From positions 1 to 41,795 of the forward strand of contig CAJWAI010000008.1 of NCBI GenBank assembly GCA_913020145.1: a stretch of 41,795 nt of DNA, written 5' to 3'. A program made the position numbers and the translations under genes. Below are positions 24,860 through 33,352 of the stretch, in pieces. The notes beneath the pieces are model-generated. The model made no database searches. It was given only the letters and a program-made list of their open reading frames with translations, and was not told the origin of the DNA. This DNA comes from an uncultured Gammaproteobacteria bacterium (GTDB lineage Bacteria; Pseudomonadota; Gammaproteobacteria; Magnimaribacterales; TMED112). Within the stretch, counting starts at the first letter, position 1; each line of letters starts with the position of its first letter.

Positions 24860-26488
24860 ATGTTGAGAATAGTTTTAACTTTAATAATTGTTTTATCATT
24901 TCCTTCATTGTCGGGACTTCATGCAAATGTTAAAAGTACAAATGATCTAGACCTTGAATATGGGCTCCCAGCATTAATATCTGAAGCAGAAAAAAAGAAA
25001 GCTTTACAAAAGAAAAGATCGAAAGTGTTGACTCAATCTGTAGCGAGAAAGGTTCAAAGAATAGTGGAAGCTTTTGATGAAGCTGGAACAGCAGAGGACG
25101 AAAAGGCGCTTATCTTAAAAAGTGAGTCCTATAGCAAAGCAGAAAAAGAAAAAGAATCTAAAGTAAAAGATAGAGAAATAAAAAATGCTGTTGCAAAAGC
25201 TCAGAAAGAGATAGATGAACTAAAGGAAAAGATAGATTCATTGAAAAGCTATGACAGGTCCATGGTTTGGTATTATCAAGGCTACATTAATCTTGTTTAT
25301 GCAGATGATTTGGCTGGAGCAAGACAAAACTATCTTGATTTAATAAACGAAGAAGATGCAAATCCACAGATAAAATTAGGGTCTTACTATACAGTTGCAC
25401 AGCTTTTTTTAGCAGATGACGATTTTGATAATGGCATTAAATATCTACTAGAATGGTTTGAAAAGTCGCCAGAAGTTACTGCTCAAGCATATGTTTTATT
25501 AGGCCAAGCATATTTTCTTTTAGATGAGCATAAAAAAGCTTTCAGCAATCTAAAAAGAGCTAAAGCTATTACTGAAGAAGACGGCGCACTTTTCCGAGAA
25601 AATTGGTACTCACTTTTAATAGGAACTATGGCTGAGTTAGGTCTTAAAGAAGATCAAGTTCCATTATATGAAGAAGTCTTAGAGCTTTTTCCTAAGAAAA
25701 AATATTTTGTTAACCTTGCGGGACTATATAATGAGCTTGAACGACCATTAGATTATACTGCTCTACTAAAAACTGCGTACACAAAACAACTATTAGATAA
25801 GAAAAGTGAATTTCAATCTTTATCACAGAGCTTATTAGCTGCGGGAAACCCCTATTGGGCAGCTGAAGTAATGATCACAGGTATGACTTCTGTACCAGGC
25901 TTACAAGTAGTCGATCAGCAATGTGAATTAAGTAAAGTTTTAGATGATAGAGGCAATATAAAAACTAATAGACAAGGAGAAGCTATAGAAGAAGAAGTTT
26001 GTTTAGATGTTTATGGTCCAGCATTTGTAAAGCCTGGCTCTGAAGCTGCATTAGATAAAGATACAAAACCAGTATTAGAAGAAGATAAGCAGAATTTAAC
26101 TATTTTGGCAGAAGCTTTAAGATCTGCAAGAGAGAGAAAAGCAGCAATAGATATTTTTAAGAAATTAGTAAAAATTACAGATAATGGCGAAGCATATATT
26201 GCGATGGGTAATCTATATTACCAAGAAGATGAAATAGATAATGCTGTAGAAGCTATTGATAAGGGTTTAAAGAAAGGTGACCTCAAGAATCCAGGTTATG
26301 CTCAGTTAACTTTAGGGCAAGCCTATTTTGAATTAGGTAGATTTGATGATGCTAGAGAAGTCTTTACAAAAGCAAGTCAAAGTAAAAGGGACTCTGTTAA
26401 AAAATCAGCTAGAGCTTGGCTTAAATATACTGATGCTGAGCAAGAAAGAGTTAGAAACCTTAATTTAAGAAAAGAATCTATTTCTTAA
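24860..26488 (+). CDS. Periplasmic TPR-repeat protein of the TonB2 operon
   Basis: 542 residues. A signal peptide (about 1-24) is followed by a charged coiled-coil region (about 40-135) and TPR-like repeats, for example AYVLLGQAYFLLDEHKKAF, then EAYIAMGNLYYQEDEIDNAV and YAQLTLGQAYFELGRFDDAR. TPR proteins close TonB2 clusters in other gammaproteobacteria, where they are thought to assist assembly or transport. The gene starts immediately after the tonB stop. Exact partner unknown. Confidence 0.88.
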   Translation: MLRIVLTLIIVLSFPSLSGLHANVKSTNDLDLEYGLPALISEAEKKKALQKKRSKVLTQSVARKVQRIVEAFDEAGTAEDEKALILKSESYSKAEKEKESKVKDREIKNAVAKAQKEIDELKEKIDSLKSYDRSMVWYYQGYINLVYADDLAGARQNYLDLINEEDANPQIKLGSYYTVAQLFLADDDFDNGIKYLLEWFEKSPEVTAQAYVLLGQAYFLLDEHKKAFSNLKRAKAITEEDGALFRENWYSLLIGTMAELGLKEDQVPLYEEVLELFPKKKYFVNLAGLYNELERPLDYTALLKTAYTKQLLDKKSEFQSLSQSLLAAGNPYWAAEVMITGMTSVPGLQVVDQQCELSKVLDDRGNIKTNRQGEAIEEEVCLDVYGPAFVKPGSEAALDKDTKPVLEEDKQNLTILAEALRSARERKAAIDIFKKLVKITDNGEAYIAMGNLYYQEDEIDNAVEAIDKGLKKGDLKNPGYAQLTLGQAYFELGRFDDAREVFTKASQSKRDSVKKSARAWLKYTDAEQERVRNLNLRKESIS

Positions 26489-26500
26489 TCACTTTACTAT

Positions 26501-27289
26501 TTATATTGCTACTTTCGCTGGAATATGTGGATGAAATTGATAGTTTACTATTTCAAAATCTTCAAATTCATAATCATCTATTGATTCTCTATCTTTGATT
26601 ATAATTTTAGGTGGCTCTAGAGGCTTTCTTGAGAGCTGTTCTTCTGCTTGTTCAAGGTGATTGGTATAAAGATGGGCATCTCCTAAAGTATGAACAAACT
26701 CCCCTACTTTCAAATCACATATATTAGCAATCATATGTGTAAGTAATGCATATGAAGCAATATTGAAAGGCACACCAAGAAATATATCAGCACTTCTTTG
26801 ATAAAGTTGGCATGAAAGTCTTCCATCCTGTACATAAAATTGAAATAGTATATGGCAGGGCGCTAAAGCCATGCTTGGTATGTCAGCCACATTCCATGCA
26901 CTTACAATATGTCGTCTACTATTAGGATTCTCCTTAATCTGTTTAATAACTTCTGCTACTTGGTCATGAATACCATTCTTACCTTCCCACTTACGCCACT
27001 GTTTTCCATAGACAGGACCAAGATCTCCATTATCATCAGCCCACTCATCCCAAATTGATACTCCATTCTCTTTTAGATAGCTAATATTGGTTTCTCCTTT
27101 TAGAAACCAAAGTAATTCGTAGGCAACAGACTTAAAATGTATCTTTTTAGTAGTTAATAATGGAAATGAATCTTCAAGGTTAAACCTCATCTGATGGCCA
27201 AAAATTGAGACTGTACCTGTTCCAGTTCTGTCTCCTTTTGGTTTGCCAGAATTTTTAACTTTTTCTAATAAATCGAGGTATTCTTGCAT
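26501..27289 (-). CDS. thyA: Thymidylate synthase
   Basis: 262 residues, close to E. coli ThyA. It methylates dUMP to dTMP using methylene-tetrahydrofolate. The N-terminus has [18 protein letters not shown], then [25 protein letters not shown], and the catalytic cysteine in [12 protein letters not shown]. The dUMP arginines are in [11 protein letters not shown] and [14 protein letters not shown]. The C-terminus is [10 protein letters not shown]. It follows lgt with no gap, an order also seen in E. coli. Confidence 0.96.
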   Translation of the reverse strand: MQEYLDLLEKVKNSGKPKGDRTGTGTVSIFGHQMRFNLEDSFPLLTTKKIHFKSVAYELLWFLKGETNISYLKENGVSIWDEWADDNGDLGPVYGKQWRKWEGKNGIHDQVAEVIKQIKENPNSRRHIVSAWNVADIPSMALAPCHILFQFYVQDGRLSCQLYQRSADIFLGVPFNIASYALLTHMIANICDLKVGEFVHTLGDAHLYTNHLEQAEEQLSRKPLEPPKIIIKDRESIDDYEFEDFEIVNYQFHPHIPAKVAI

Positions 27290-28093
27290 CTATTTTCGTA
27301 AAAGAATTATTAGTCCTAATATTATCATAGGAACAGACAATAACTGCCCTTGCGTAATAAAACTAAAGAGTAAAAAATCATTTCCCCAGACTAAATCTGG
27401 TGTTCTGAATATTTCAGCAATTGATCTTGCGACTCCATAACCTATTAGGAAATAAGCAGAGTGTCTGCCTACCTTTTCAGATTTTTTAATAATGAAATTT
27501 AAGAAGATAAATAATAACAGTCCTTCTAATAGAGCCTCATAGATTTGCGAAGGATGCCTAATTAAGCCTTCTGCGTCTGTAGGAAATATCATTCCCCAAG
27601 CGACATCTGTTTCACGACCATAAAGCTCAGCATTAATAAAATTAGCAATTCTTCCTAAGAACAATGCAATTGGAATTTGTGGCGCTACCCAATCGGTGAC
27701 TCTAAAAAATTCATAATTCTTATTTTTTGCATAAACAAACATTGCCACCATCACACCAATTAAACCACCATGAAAAGACATGCCGCCTTCCCATATTTTT
27801 AAGAAATAGAGGGGGTCTTGAAACTGCAGGTGTAGATCATAGAACAATACACTTCCAAGTCGACCACCAATAATTGCTCCAAAGAACAAGCCGTAAGTAA
27901 ATACGACGTCACTAACTTCTTCTTTTGATGCCTTAATCTCGAAATTATCTCGTGTTGCAACCATTCTTAAATAAATTAAGTAAGCTCCAATTACATATGC
28001 GAGACCATACCAGTGAATATTAAGCGCATCTCCCCAGAATCCTGGAATAGGAATTGAAATAGCAACTGGATCAATATTTGGGTAGTTGATCAT
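27290..28093 (-). CDS. lgt: Phosphatidylglycerol:prolipoprotein diacylglyceryl transferase
   Basis: 267 residues from the ATG at 28093, which overlaps the stop of the TSUP gene (ATGA); the frame also opens four codons upstream. Seven-helix membrane enzyme that adds diacylglycerol to the lipobox cysteine of prolipoproteins. The signature GRIANFINAELYGR and the GGMSFHGGLIG loop with the essential His are present. It would act on the predicted lipoprotein at 2367-2705. Next gene thyA. Confidence 0.95.
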   Translation of the reverse strand: MINYPNIDPVAISIPIPGFWGDALNIHWYGLAYVIGAYLIYLRMVATRDNFEIKASKEEVSDVVFTYGLFFGAIIGGRLGSVLFYDLHLQFQDPLYFLKIWEGGMSFHGGLIGVMVAMFVYAKNKNYEFFRVTDWVAPQIPIALFLGRIANFINAELYGRETDVAWGMIFPTDAEGLIRHPSQIYEALLEGLLLFIFLNFIIKKSEKVGRHSAYFLIGYGVARSIAEIFRTPDLVWGNDFLLFSFITQGQLLSVPMIILGLIILLRK

Positions 28094-28878
28094 CTTAAAA
28101 ACCAATAGATAGCAACTGGAACTAGATGAGCTGCAAATATAAACTGCAGGAATTTATCATTTAATTTGTGCGCCAATTGAGTTCCTATTTTTGCAAAAAA
28201 ATAACTAAAAATTGTTATACCAATTAGTCCTGGTAGATACACATAACCTATAGCATATTCAGGCAAATCAGAATTTGACCAGCCCAGAAATAAATAAGAA
28301 GCTGTTGATAGTAAAGCTATTGGAAATGCACATGCTGCACCTGTACCTACAGCCTTCTTCATTTCCATGCCAGACATCTTAAGTAAGGGCACACTAAATA
28401 TTCCTCCTCCAATACCAAATATTGAGGAGAGATAACCTATTACAGCACCTGATACATTGAAATATAGAAAATGAGGTTCAGATTGTGCTCTTGGCATTTT
28501 TATATTTATAAAAAGTCTTAAAGACATTATGGTGACGAAGACAGCAAGCATAGTTTTTAATATTTCCCCATCGACACTTATAACAAATGAAGAACCAAAA
28601 CCAGCGCCTATTAGTATGCCTGCACTAAGTTGTAAGAATCTTTTTACTGAGAGAGAGCTTTTCTTATAGTGTGAATATGCAGCAGAAGATGATGTAACTA
28701 TTATACAAGCAAGAGCGGTACCAATAGACAAAGGAATGGCAACATCTTCACTAACTCCATTTGAAGTTAAAATAAAGTGCATAACAGGGACAATGATTAA
28801 GCCTCCTCCTACACCAAATAGGCCAGCCATTGTTCCAGTTACAATGCCGACAAGAGCAAAAATTAGAAATTCAATCAT
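28090..28878 (-). CDS. TSUP (TauE/SafE) family transporter
   Basis: 262 residues with about eight helices in two homologous halves. Each half opens with the family glycine motif: GLFGVGGGLIIVPV near the N-terminus and SIFGIGGGIFSVPLL in the middle. Family members export or import sulfur compounds or organic anions; substrate undetermined. The start overlaps the rmuC stop by eight bases and the stop overlaps the lgt start, so it is in an operon with both. Confidence 0.92.
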   Translation of the reverse strand: MIEFLIFALVGIVTGTMAGLFGVGGGLIIVPVMHFILTSNGVSEDVAIPLSIGTALACIIVTSSSAAYSHYKKSSLSVKRFLQLSAGILIGAGFGSSFVISVDGEILKTMLAVFVTIMSLRLFINIKMPRAQSEPHFLYFNVSGAVIGYLSSIFGIGGGIFSVPLLKMSGMEMKKAVGTGAACAFPIALLSTASYLFLGWSNSDLPEYAIGYVYLPGLIGITIFSYFFAKIGTQLAHKLNDKFLQFIFAAHLVPVAIYWFLR

Positions 28879-29989
28879 CGGTTTCTAATTTTTCAACTTC
28901 TTTACTTCCAAGTTTAACCATTTTTTCAACTCGTGATTTTATTGATCCAGTACCATCTATCAACTTACTTTTAGCATCCCCAAACTTTTTTTGCGATTGT
29001 GCTATAGAATTCTCTAGCCCATCCATTGTATCTGCAAAACCATCAAATTTATGTGCTAATTTTTGAGCCTCTTCATAAATTATGGATATTTGTTTTGATT
29101 GGGTATCTAACCTCCATAGTTCTTCGACCATTTTTATCGAAATATGGAGAGAGGTAGGACTTAAAAGTGCTATTTTCTTTTTATTAGCAAATATTGTCAG
29201 CTCGCGATCATACTTTAAAGCTACACTCAACGTATCATCAATTCCTACAAACATAAAAGTCATGTCAGGAGTATTTAGTTCATCAATATCAGAATATTTA
29301 GTTTCACTTAATTCTGTTATTCGAGCTTTTAGATTTTTTACAACTTCTTTACCAAAAAGATCTCTATCTTCATTTGTATCAGCAGAACAGTAATCATTGT
29401 ACGAACCAAACGAGAATTTTGAGTCAATAACTATCTGTCTACCCTGAGGAAGCTCTACGATTGCATCTGGTCTTTGTCTCTTTGTTTTTGAGCCATCATC
29501 ATCTTTCACCATAAAGTTTTTTTGTAGCTTATAGTGGACATCCTTTTCTAAGCCAGAATTTTCAAGCAGCATCTCAAGTTTCATTTCTCCATAATCACCT
29601 TGGGTCTTACTATCTCCTTTAAGTGCTTTTGTTAATTCATTTGCATCATTTGTAATCTGATTTGTTTGTTCTATTAATCCCTCAATAGACTGTTTTGTTG
29701 TGGCATGGAATATATTCTGTTGTTCTGTATTCTTTCTTACTTCTTCTTCAAATTCCTTAATTCTTTTCTTAAATGGCTCAATAACATTTTCCACACTTTC
29801 TTTAGAAGATGTTTTGAAATCTTCTTCTCTTTGTTTGTATATTTTTTCAATTGTCTCTCTTATTTCTTGATTTATTTCATGGCTATAATTATTTTCTGCT
29901 TGAGGCTTTTTAGACTGTAAAAATAAAAAGATTGAAAACCCCAAAGAAATGACAAGAAATATTGATAGAATTATGACTAACGAATCCAT
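28871..29989 (-). CDS. rmuC: DNA recombination protein RmuC
   Basis: 372 residues. An N-terminal membrane helix (about 4-24) anchors a coiled-coil region (about 35-115), then the RmuC nuclease-like core: SKTQGDYGEMKLEMLLENSGL, RQRPDAIVELPQGRQIVIDSKFSF, MTFMFVGIDDTLSVAL and LLSPTSLHISIKMVEELWRL. E. coli RmuC limits short-repeat inversion. The start is fixed by the helix. The start codon is 3 bases from that of the divergent aminotransferase. First gene of the rmuC-TSUP-lgt-thyA run. Confidence 0.93.
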   Translation of the reverse strand: MDSLVIILSIFLVISLGFSIFLFLQSKKPQAENNYSHEINQEIRETIEKIYKQREEDFKTSSKESVENVIEPFKKRIKEFEEEVRKNTEQQNIFHATTKQSIEGLIEQTNQITNDANELTKALKGDSKTQGDYGEMKLEMLLENSGLEKDVHYKLQKNFMVKDDDGSKTKRQRPDAIVELPQGRQIVIDSKFSFGSYNDYCSADTNEDRDLFGKEVVKNLKARITELSETKYSDIDELNTPDMTFMFVGIDDTLSVALKYDRELTIFANKKKIALLSPTSLHISIKMVEELWRLDTQSKQISIIYEEAQKLAHKFDGFADTMDGLENSIAQSQKKFGDAKSKLIDGTGSIKSRVEKMVKLGSKEVEKLETDD

Positions 29990-29992
29990 TAA

Positions 29993-31189
29993 ATGAATAT
30001 TTTAGAACAAATTAGAAAAGAACACCCTTGGTTAGAGGCCAATAGAGCCTTTGATTTACGAAGAGGGAAACCTTCTAACCTACAGTTAGATACGACACAG
30101 AGCATTTTAGAAACAATAGAGACTCAATTTCATATGGATGGTATAGATTTAAGAAATTATGGAGAGCCGCAAGGCATCCCATCTGCTAGGGCTTTAGGTG
30201 CTGAGATTTTAGGCACAAATGCAAATGAAACAATAGCATTAGATAATGCCTCTTTGACTCTGATGCATCAAACACTAGCTTGTGCTTACTTTCTTGGCTT
30301 TAAGGCATCAAAAATCGATAATGTGAGCAAAATATTATGTCCTGCACCAGGATATGATAGGCATTTTAAGCTTATTGAAAACTTTGGAATTGAAATGATA
30401 ACAATACCATTTCAAGATGACGGACCAGATTTAAATGCTATAGAAGAAATATTAAAAAAAGAAAAAAATGTACATGGCATTGCTTGTGTGCCAAGACATT
30501 CAAACCCAACGGGACATACTTACTCAGATGAGAATGTAAAATCGATGTTTAAAATGTTCTCGGCACTTAATAATAATTTTATGATTCTTTGGGATAATGC
30601 TTATGCATGCCATGATCTAAAAAATACTATAGAACAAACAAATGCCAATTCTTTAGCTAAAGAATTTAATCTAGAAGATAACCTTTTCCAGTTTGGATCA
30701 ACTTCAAAAATTACTTTAGCAGGATCAGGAATATCATTTCTTTCTAGCTCCACAAAGAATTTAGAAGCATTTATAGAATATAGGAATGGTTTAGCAGTTG
30801 GTCCCAACAAAATGAATCAGGGTCTACATGTTGAGTATTTCAAAAAAATTCCAATAAAAAAACAAATGCAGAAGATGAAAGAAATTTTATTGCCAAAGTT
30901 CGAAATAACTAAAAATTATTTGAATATTCTTAAAGAAAATAATCATGGCGATTTCAGTGATCCAACAGGAGGTTATTTCTTTTCATATGACTCAAATAAG
31001 CCTAATTGCCATGAAATTATTGATAATTGCAAACAGTTAAATTTAAAACTTCTGCCAGCAGGTTCATCTTTTCCTTATAACAATGACCCCGAGAATAAAA
31101 ATATAAGAATAGCTCCATCATTTCCTGAAAATGATGAATTAGAAAAAAGCATGAAAATTCTTACAAGTGTTGTAAAACATTTGAACTAA
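29993..31189 (+). CDS. MocR-type PLP aminotransferase (PF12897-like)
   Basis: 398 residues, class I-like fold. The N-terminus has FDLRRGKPSNLQLD, followed by NYGEPQGIPSARALGAEILG. The PLP region shows PRHSNPTGHTYSD, the aspartate and tyrosine in ILWDNAYACHDL and the Schiff-base lysine in FGSTSKITLAGSGISFL, ending in RIAPSFPENDELEKSM. This pattern fits the standalone MocR-type aminotransferase family; no DNA-binding domain is present, so it is an enzyme, not a regulator. Substrate unknown, possibly aspartate or alanine. There is no Shine-Dalgarno before the ATG. Confidence 0.9.
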   Translation: MNILEQIRKEHPWLEANRAFDLRRGKPSNLQLDTTQSILETIETQFHMDGIDLRNYGEPQGIPSARALGAEILGTNANETIALDNASLTLMHQTLACAYFLGFKASKIDNVSKILCPAPGYDRHFKLIENFGIEMITIPFQDDGPDLNAIEEILKKEKNVHGIACVPRHSNPTGHTYSDENVKSMFKMFSALNNNFMILWDNAYACHDLKNTIEQTNANSLAKEFNLEDNLFQFGSTSKITLAGSGISFLSSSTKNLEAFIEYRNGLAVGPNKMNQGLHVEYFKKIPIKKQMQKMKEILLPKFEITKNYLNILKENNHGDFSDPTGGYFFSYDSNKPNCHEIIDNCKQLNLKLLPAGSSFPYNNDPENKNIRIAPSFPENDELEKSMKILTSVVKHLN

Positions 31190-31226
31190 TTCTTTAATAA
31201 GTAGTCAAACTAAATAAGGGAATACT

Positions 31227-31679
31227 ATGAAAAAGTTAATACTACTGCTCTCTTTGTTGATTCTCATTCCATTTGTATCAGCAGATCATCATAAAGATGA
31301 TAGAGGGGATATGCGCATGAAAATGTGGCAAGCGAAACTTAAAGTAGATCTTGCAGAGCTAAAAGGGCCTCCTGCTTTATCAGACCTTGAGAAGAAGAAA
31401 GCTAATAGACTAGCGGACTTAGATCTTCTTATAAATTCAGGAAAATATAAAGAAGGCGAACTTAAGCGTATTAAAGCTATGAGAGAAAAGCTTATGAAGA
31501 GAGAGCTTCCATCTCAAGAGATGCTGAATGAGCGCCATGATCGTAGATTAAAAATGTCTAAATCAAAAATGCGTAATCACGATGAAATGATGCATAGAAA
31601 ACATAGAAATGAGGCACGTAAAAGAGATATGCGTGATCGGAACCAATGGGAGAGAAGAAACAGACCTAGAAGAAAATAG
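31227..31679 (+). CDS. Secreted His/Met/Arg-rich protein, unknown
   Basis: 150 residues. A signal peptide (MKKLILLLSLLILIPFVSA) is followed by HHKDDRGDMRMKM. The C-terminal half is extremely basic and rich in His, Met and Arg (NERHDRRLKMSKSKMRNHDE, then RKHRNEARKRDMRDRNQWER). A middle helix, LSDLEKKKANRLADLDLLIN, could form a coiled coil. Reminiscent of periplasmic metal- or stress-related helical proteins such as Spy/CpxP, but I see no clear family match. Good ribosome site (AAGGGAA) upstream. Confidence 0.65.
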   Translation: MKKLILLLSLLILIPFVSADHHKDDRGDMRMKMWQAKLKVDLAELKGPPALSDLEKKKANRLADLDLLINSGKYKEGELKRIKAMREKLMKRELPSQEMLNERHDRRLKMSKSKMRNHDEMMHRKHRNEARKRDMRDRNQWERRNRPRRK

Positions 31680-31680
31680 T

Positions 31681-31764
31681 TAATTGCCTGGAAGAATGAT
31701 ATCTCTTGCTATCGAAGTCATATCCTCAACATTTGAACGTTCTTCCAGGCTCTTATTCATCATA
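31681..31764 (-). CDS. Possible 27-residue ORF coupled to the AlkA-like gene
   Basis: Frame MMNKSLEERSNVEDMTSIAR continuing DIILPGN to a TAA. The ATG lies inside the last codons of the AlkA-like gene (ATGATGAATAA), with GGAGAG four bases upstream, so translational coupling is possible. The frame covers the whole gap and ends two bases before the convergent gene. Within it lies an 11-base inverted repeat, so the DNA may also serve as RNA structure. Coordinates could be off by one base. Confidence 0.35.
31687..31751. repeat. Long-loop inverted repeat between convergent genes
   Basis: GCCTGGAAGAA at 31687-31697 and its complement TTCTTCCAGGC at about 31741-31751, perfect over 11 bases, extendable by a G-T and a G-C pair. 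The loop is about 43 bases, with a possible inner GATAT/ATATC stem. It lies between the tail-to-tail ends of the His-rich gene and the AlkA-like gene. There is no T-run on either strand as expected of a simple terminator. Confidence 0.6.
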
Positions 31765-32352
31765 GTCTCTCCATAATAAATTTGCAGCTACTGATCTATA
31801 AGGCCGCCAATCATCAGCTATAGTTATCATTTCATTTATATTTGGACGTACCGTTAGATTTTTTAGTTTTCGCACACCTTCCTGTAGTCCAATGTCTCCA
31901 ATAGGCCAAATGTCTTGTCTGCCAAGACATGCCATTAAGTAGCAATCAGCAGTCCAATTACCAATTCCTTTAAGGCGACATAAATATTCACGAGCTTCAT
32001 CATCATCCATTGCATTAATTTTGTTGAATTCAAGCTTCCCAGAGATTTCATGTTTAGCAATTCCTTTTAGGTAATTTATTTTTGGTCTGCTTAACCCAGC
32101 ACTTCTTAATAAACTTTCCTCCAGATCGATAAATTTACTAGAACAAACATTATCCAAAAGATGAAAAACTTTATTTTTTATAGATTCAGCAGCAACAACT
32201 GAGATTTGTTGTTCAATTACTAGTGAACAAATACCTTCAAAGCCCGATGGCCTCAAAAAAAATTTTATTTTTTCTTTAGGGACTAATTTTTTAAATTTTC
32301 TCTCAACTGACAAAAGGTATTCAATGCCTTCTTGAAAAATATCTTGATTCAT
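31753..32352 (-). CDS. AlkA-like DNA-3-methyladenine glycosylase (HhH-GPD)
   Basis: 199 residues, a helix-hairpin-helix base-excision glycosylase without the extra N-terminal domain of E. coli AlkA. The substrate region FEGICSLVIEQQISVVAAESI is followed by the hairpin CRLKGIGNWTADCYLM and the catalytic aspartate in IWPIGDIGLQEGVRKL. It should remove alkylated purines. It overlaps the upstream HCCA isomerase-like gene by four bases, suggesting co-transcription. Confidence 0.92.
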   Translation of the reverse strand: MNQDIFQEGIEYLLSVERKFKKLVPKEKIKFFLRPSGFEGICSLVIEQQISVVAAESIKNKVFHLLDNVCSSKFIDLEESLLRSAGLSRPKINYLKGIAKHEISGKLEFNKINAMDDDEAREYLCRLKGIGNWTADCYLMACLGRQDIWPIGDIGLQEGVRKLKNLTVRPNINEMITIADDWRPYRSVAANLLWRDYDE

Positions 32353-32993
32353 TCAGATAGTAGACCATCTTCAACGAGAACTTTCTTAAAGTCGTTAAAT
32401 CTATCCTGCCCAAAAAATATCTGATTCTTGTATACAAGCAAAGGAACACCATGGTGGCCTGCTAATTTCTGATCATTTTGATTTTGTTCTATTTGCTTTA
32501 TTAATTGATGTTCATTTTCTTTGGCTTTTGATTTCAACAAAGAATAATCAAGACCTAACTTACTGCATGCTTTACTCATATTTTTTTCTTCGTTCCAACC
32601 CTTTTTAGTGCCAAAAATCATGCTAGATAATTCATAAGCCAGCTCTATTCCAACTCCTTCATTATGGCCTTGCTGCCCTAAGTGACATAAATCATAAATA
32701 TAAGGCTGATTCGCATTTATTTTGCCTGTTAGGTAACTTTGCGTAATTGGATCTGGCTTTGGCGTGAAAAATGGCATATCAAGATTTTTAGCTACTGACC
32801 TCATATCCATCATTTTATGAAAGAAGTAAGTTATAAAATTTTTTCCCTTGAAGAAACTGGGTTCTCTAATAGCTAGAGGATAAACGAGCTTAAATTCAAT
32901 ATCGATATTATGATTGTGTTTTAGATCAAGTATACGAGGCAATATCAAGTATGAATATGGGCTTCGATAGGAAAAATAAAAATCTACTTTCAC
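32349..32993 (-). CDS. DsbA-fold protein, 2-hydroxychromene-2-carboxylate isomerase family
   Basis: 214 residues of the kappa-GST/HCCA isomerase thioredoxin fold. The N-terminal motif FYFSYRSPYSYL carries the serine that replaces cysteine at the glutathione site in these enzymes. The C-terminal GVPLLVYKNQIFFGQDRFNDF is the typical cis-Pro and tail block. No CxxC, so it is not a disulfide oxidase. The known founder acts in naphthalene degradation, but most genomic members are uncharacterised. Stop overlaps the AlkA-like gene start. Confidence 0.88.
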   Translation of the reverse strand: MKVDFYFSYRSPYSYLILPRILDLKHNHNIDIEFKLVYPLAIREPSFFKGKNFITYFFHKMMDMRSVAKNLDMPFFTPKPDPITQSYLTGKINANQPYIYDLCHLGQQGHNEGVGIELAYELSSMIFGTKKGWNEEKNMSKACSKLGLDYSLLKSKAKENEHQLIKQIEQNQNDQKLAGHHGVPLLVYKNQIFFGQDRFNDFKKVLVEDGLLSE

Positions 32994-33036
32994 ATTAAAA
33001 TTCTATCATGTACTATGAATAATTCCGGAGAATTTA

Positions 33037-33351
33037 ATGACTAGAAAAGTTTTTATTGTTGCAAATTTACCAGCTATAAAGGATAGGGAGAAGTTTAAAG
33101 ATTATGAAAGGGGTTTGCTCCGATCCCTTGGCAGACATGAAGGTGTTCTTGACTCATTTAGTGATGATGTGTTTTGTCTCGAGGGCGATAATCCTCCTAA
33201 AGGAAGAATAGTAATTTTTCATTTTCCTTCAATGCAGCATGCTGAAGAGTGGTGGGCTGACGAAGAATATCAAAAAGCTTCAGACATAAGACGTGAGCAT
33301 TCTGTTACAGATTTTATAGTTAGATTAGAAGAGCTCCCGCCAAGAGCTTAA
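33037..33351 (+). CDS. DUF1330 family protein
   Basis: 104 residues with the ferredoxin-like dimeric alpha+beta barrel of DUF1330. The conserved pieces are FKDYERGLLRSLGRHEG, GRIVIFHFPSMQHAEEWW and EEYQKASDIRREHSVTDFIV. Function unknown; the fold is shared with small oxygenases and EthD-like proteins. CCGGAGAA precedes the start. One base separates its stop from the epoxide hydrolase gene, so the pair may act together. Confidence 0.9.
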   Translation: MTRKVFIVANLPAIKDREKFKDYERGLLRSLGRHEGVLDSFSDDVFCLEGDNPPKGRIVIFHFPSMQHAEEWWADEEYQKASDIRREHSVTDFIVRLEELPPRA

Positions 33352-33352
33352 T

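Noticed and set aside
21070-26488. Novel six-gene transport operon
   Set aside because: The order DUF3450-TtpC-ExbB2-ExbD2-TonB2-TPR is the known TonB2 arrangement of gammaproteobacteria; it is listed as features only.
29082-29920. Plus-strand frames opposite rmuC
   Set aside because: They are antisense shadows of a well-supported gene, with low-complexity Phe/Ser-rich translations.
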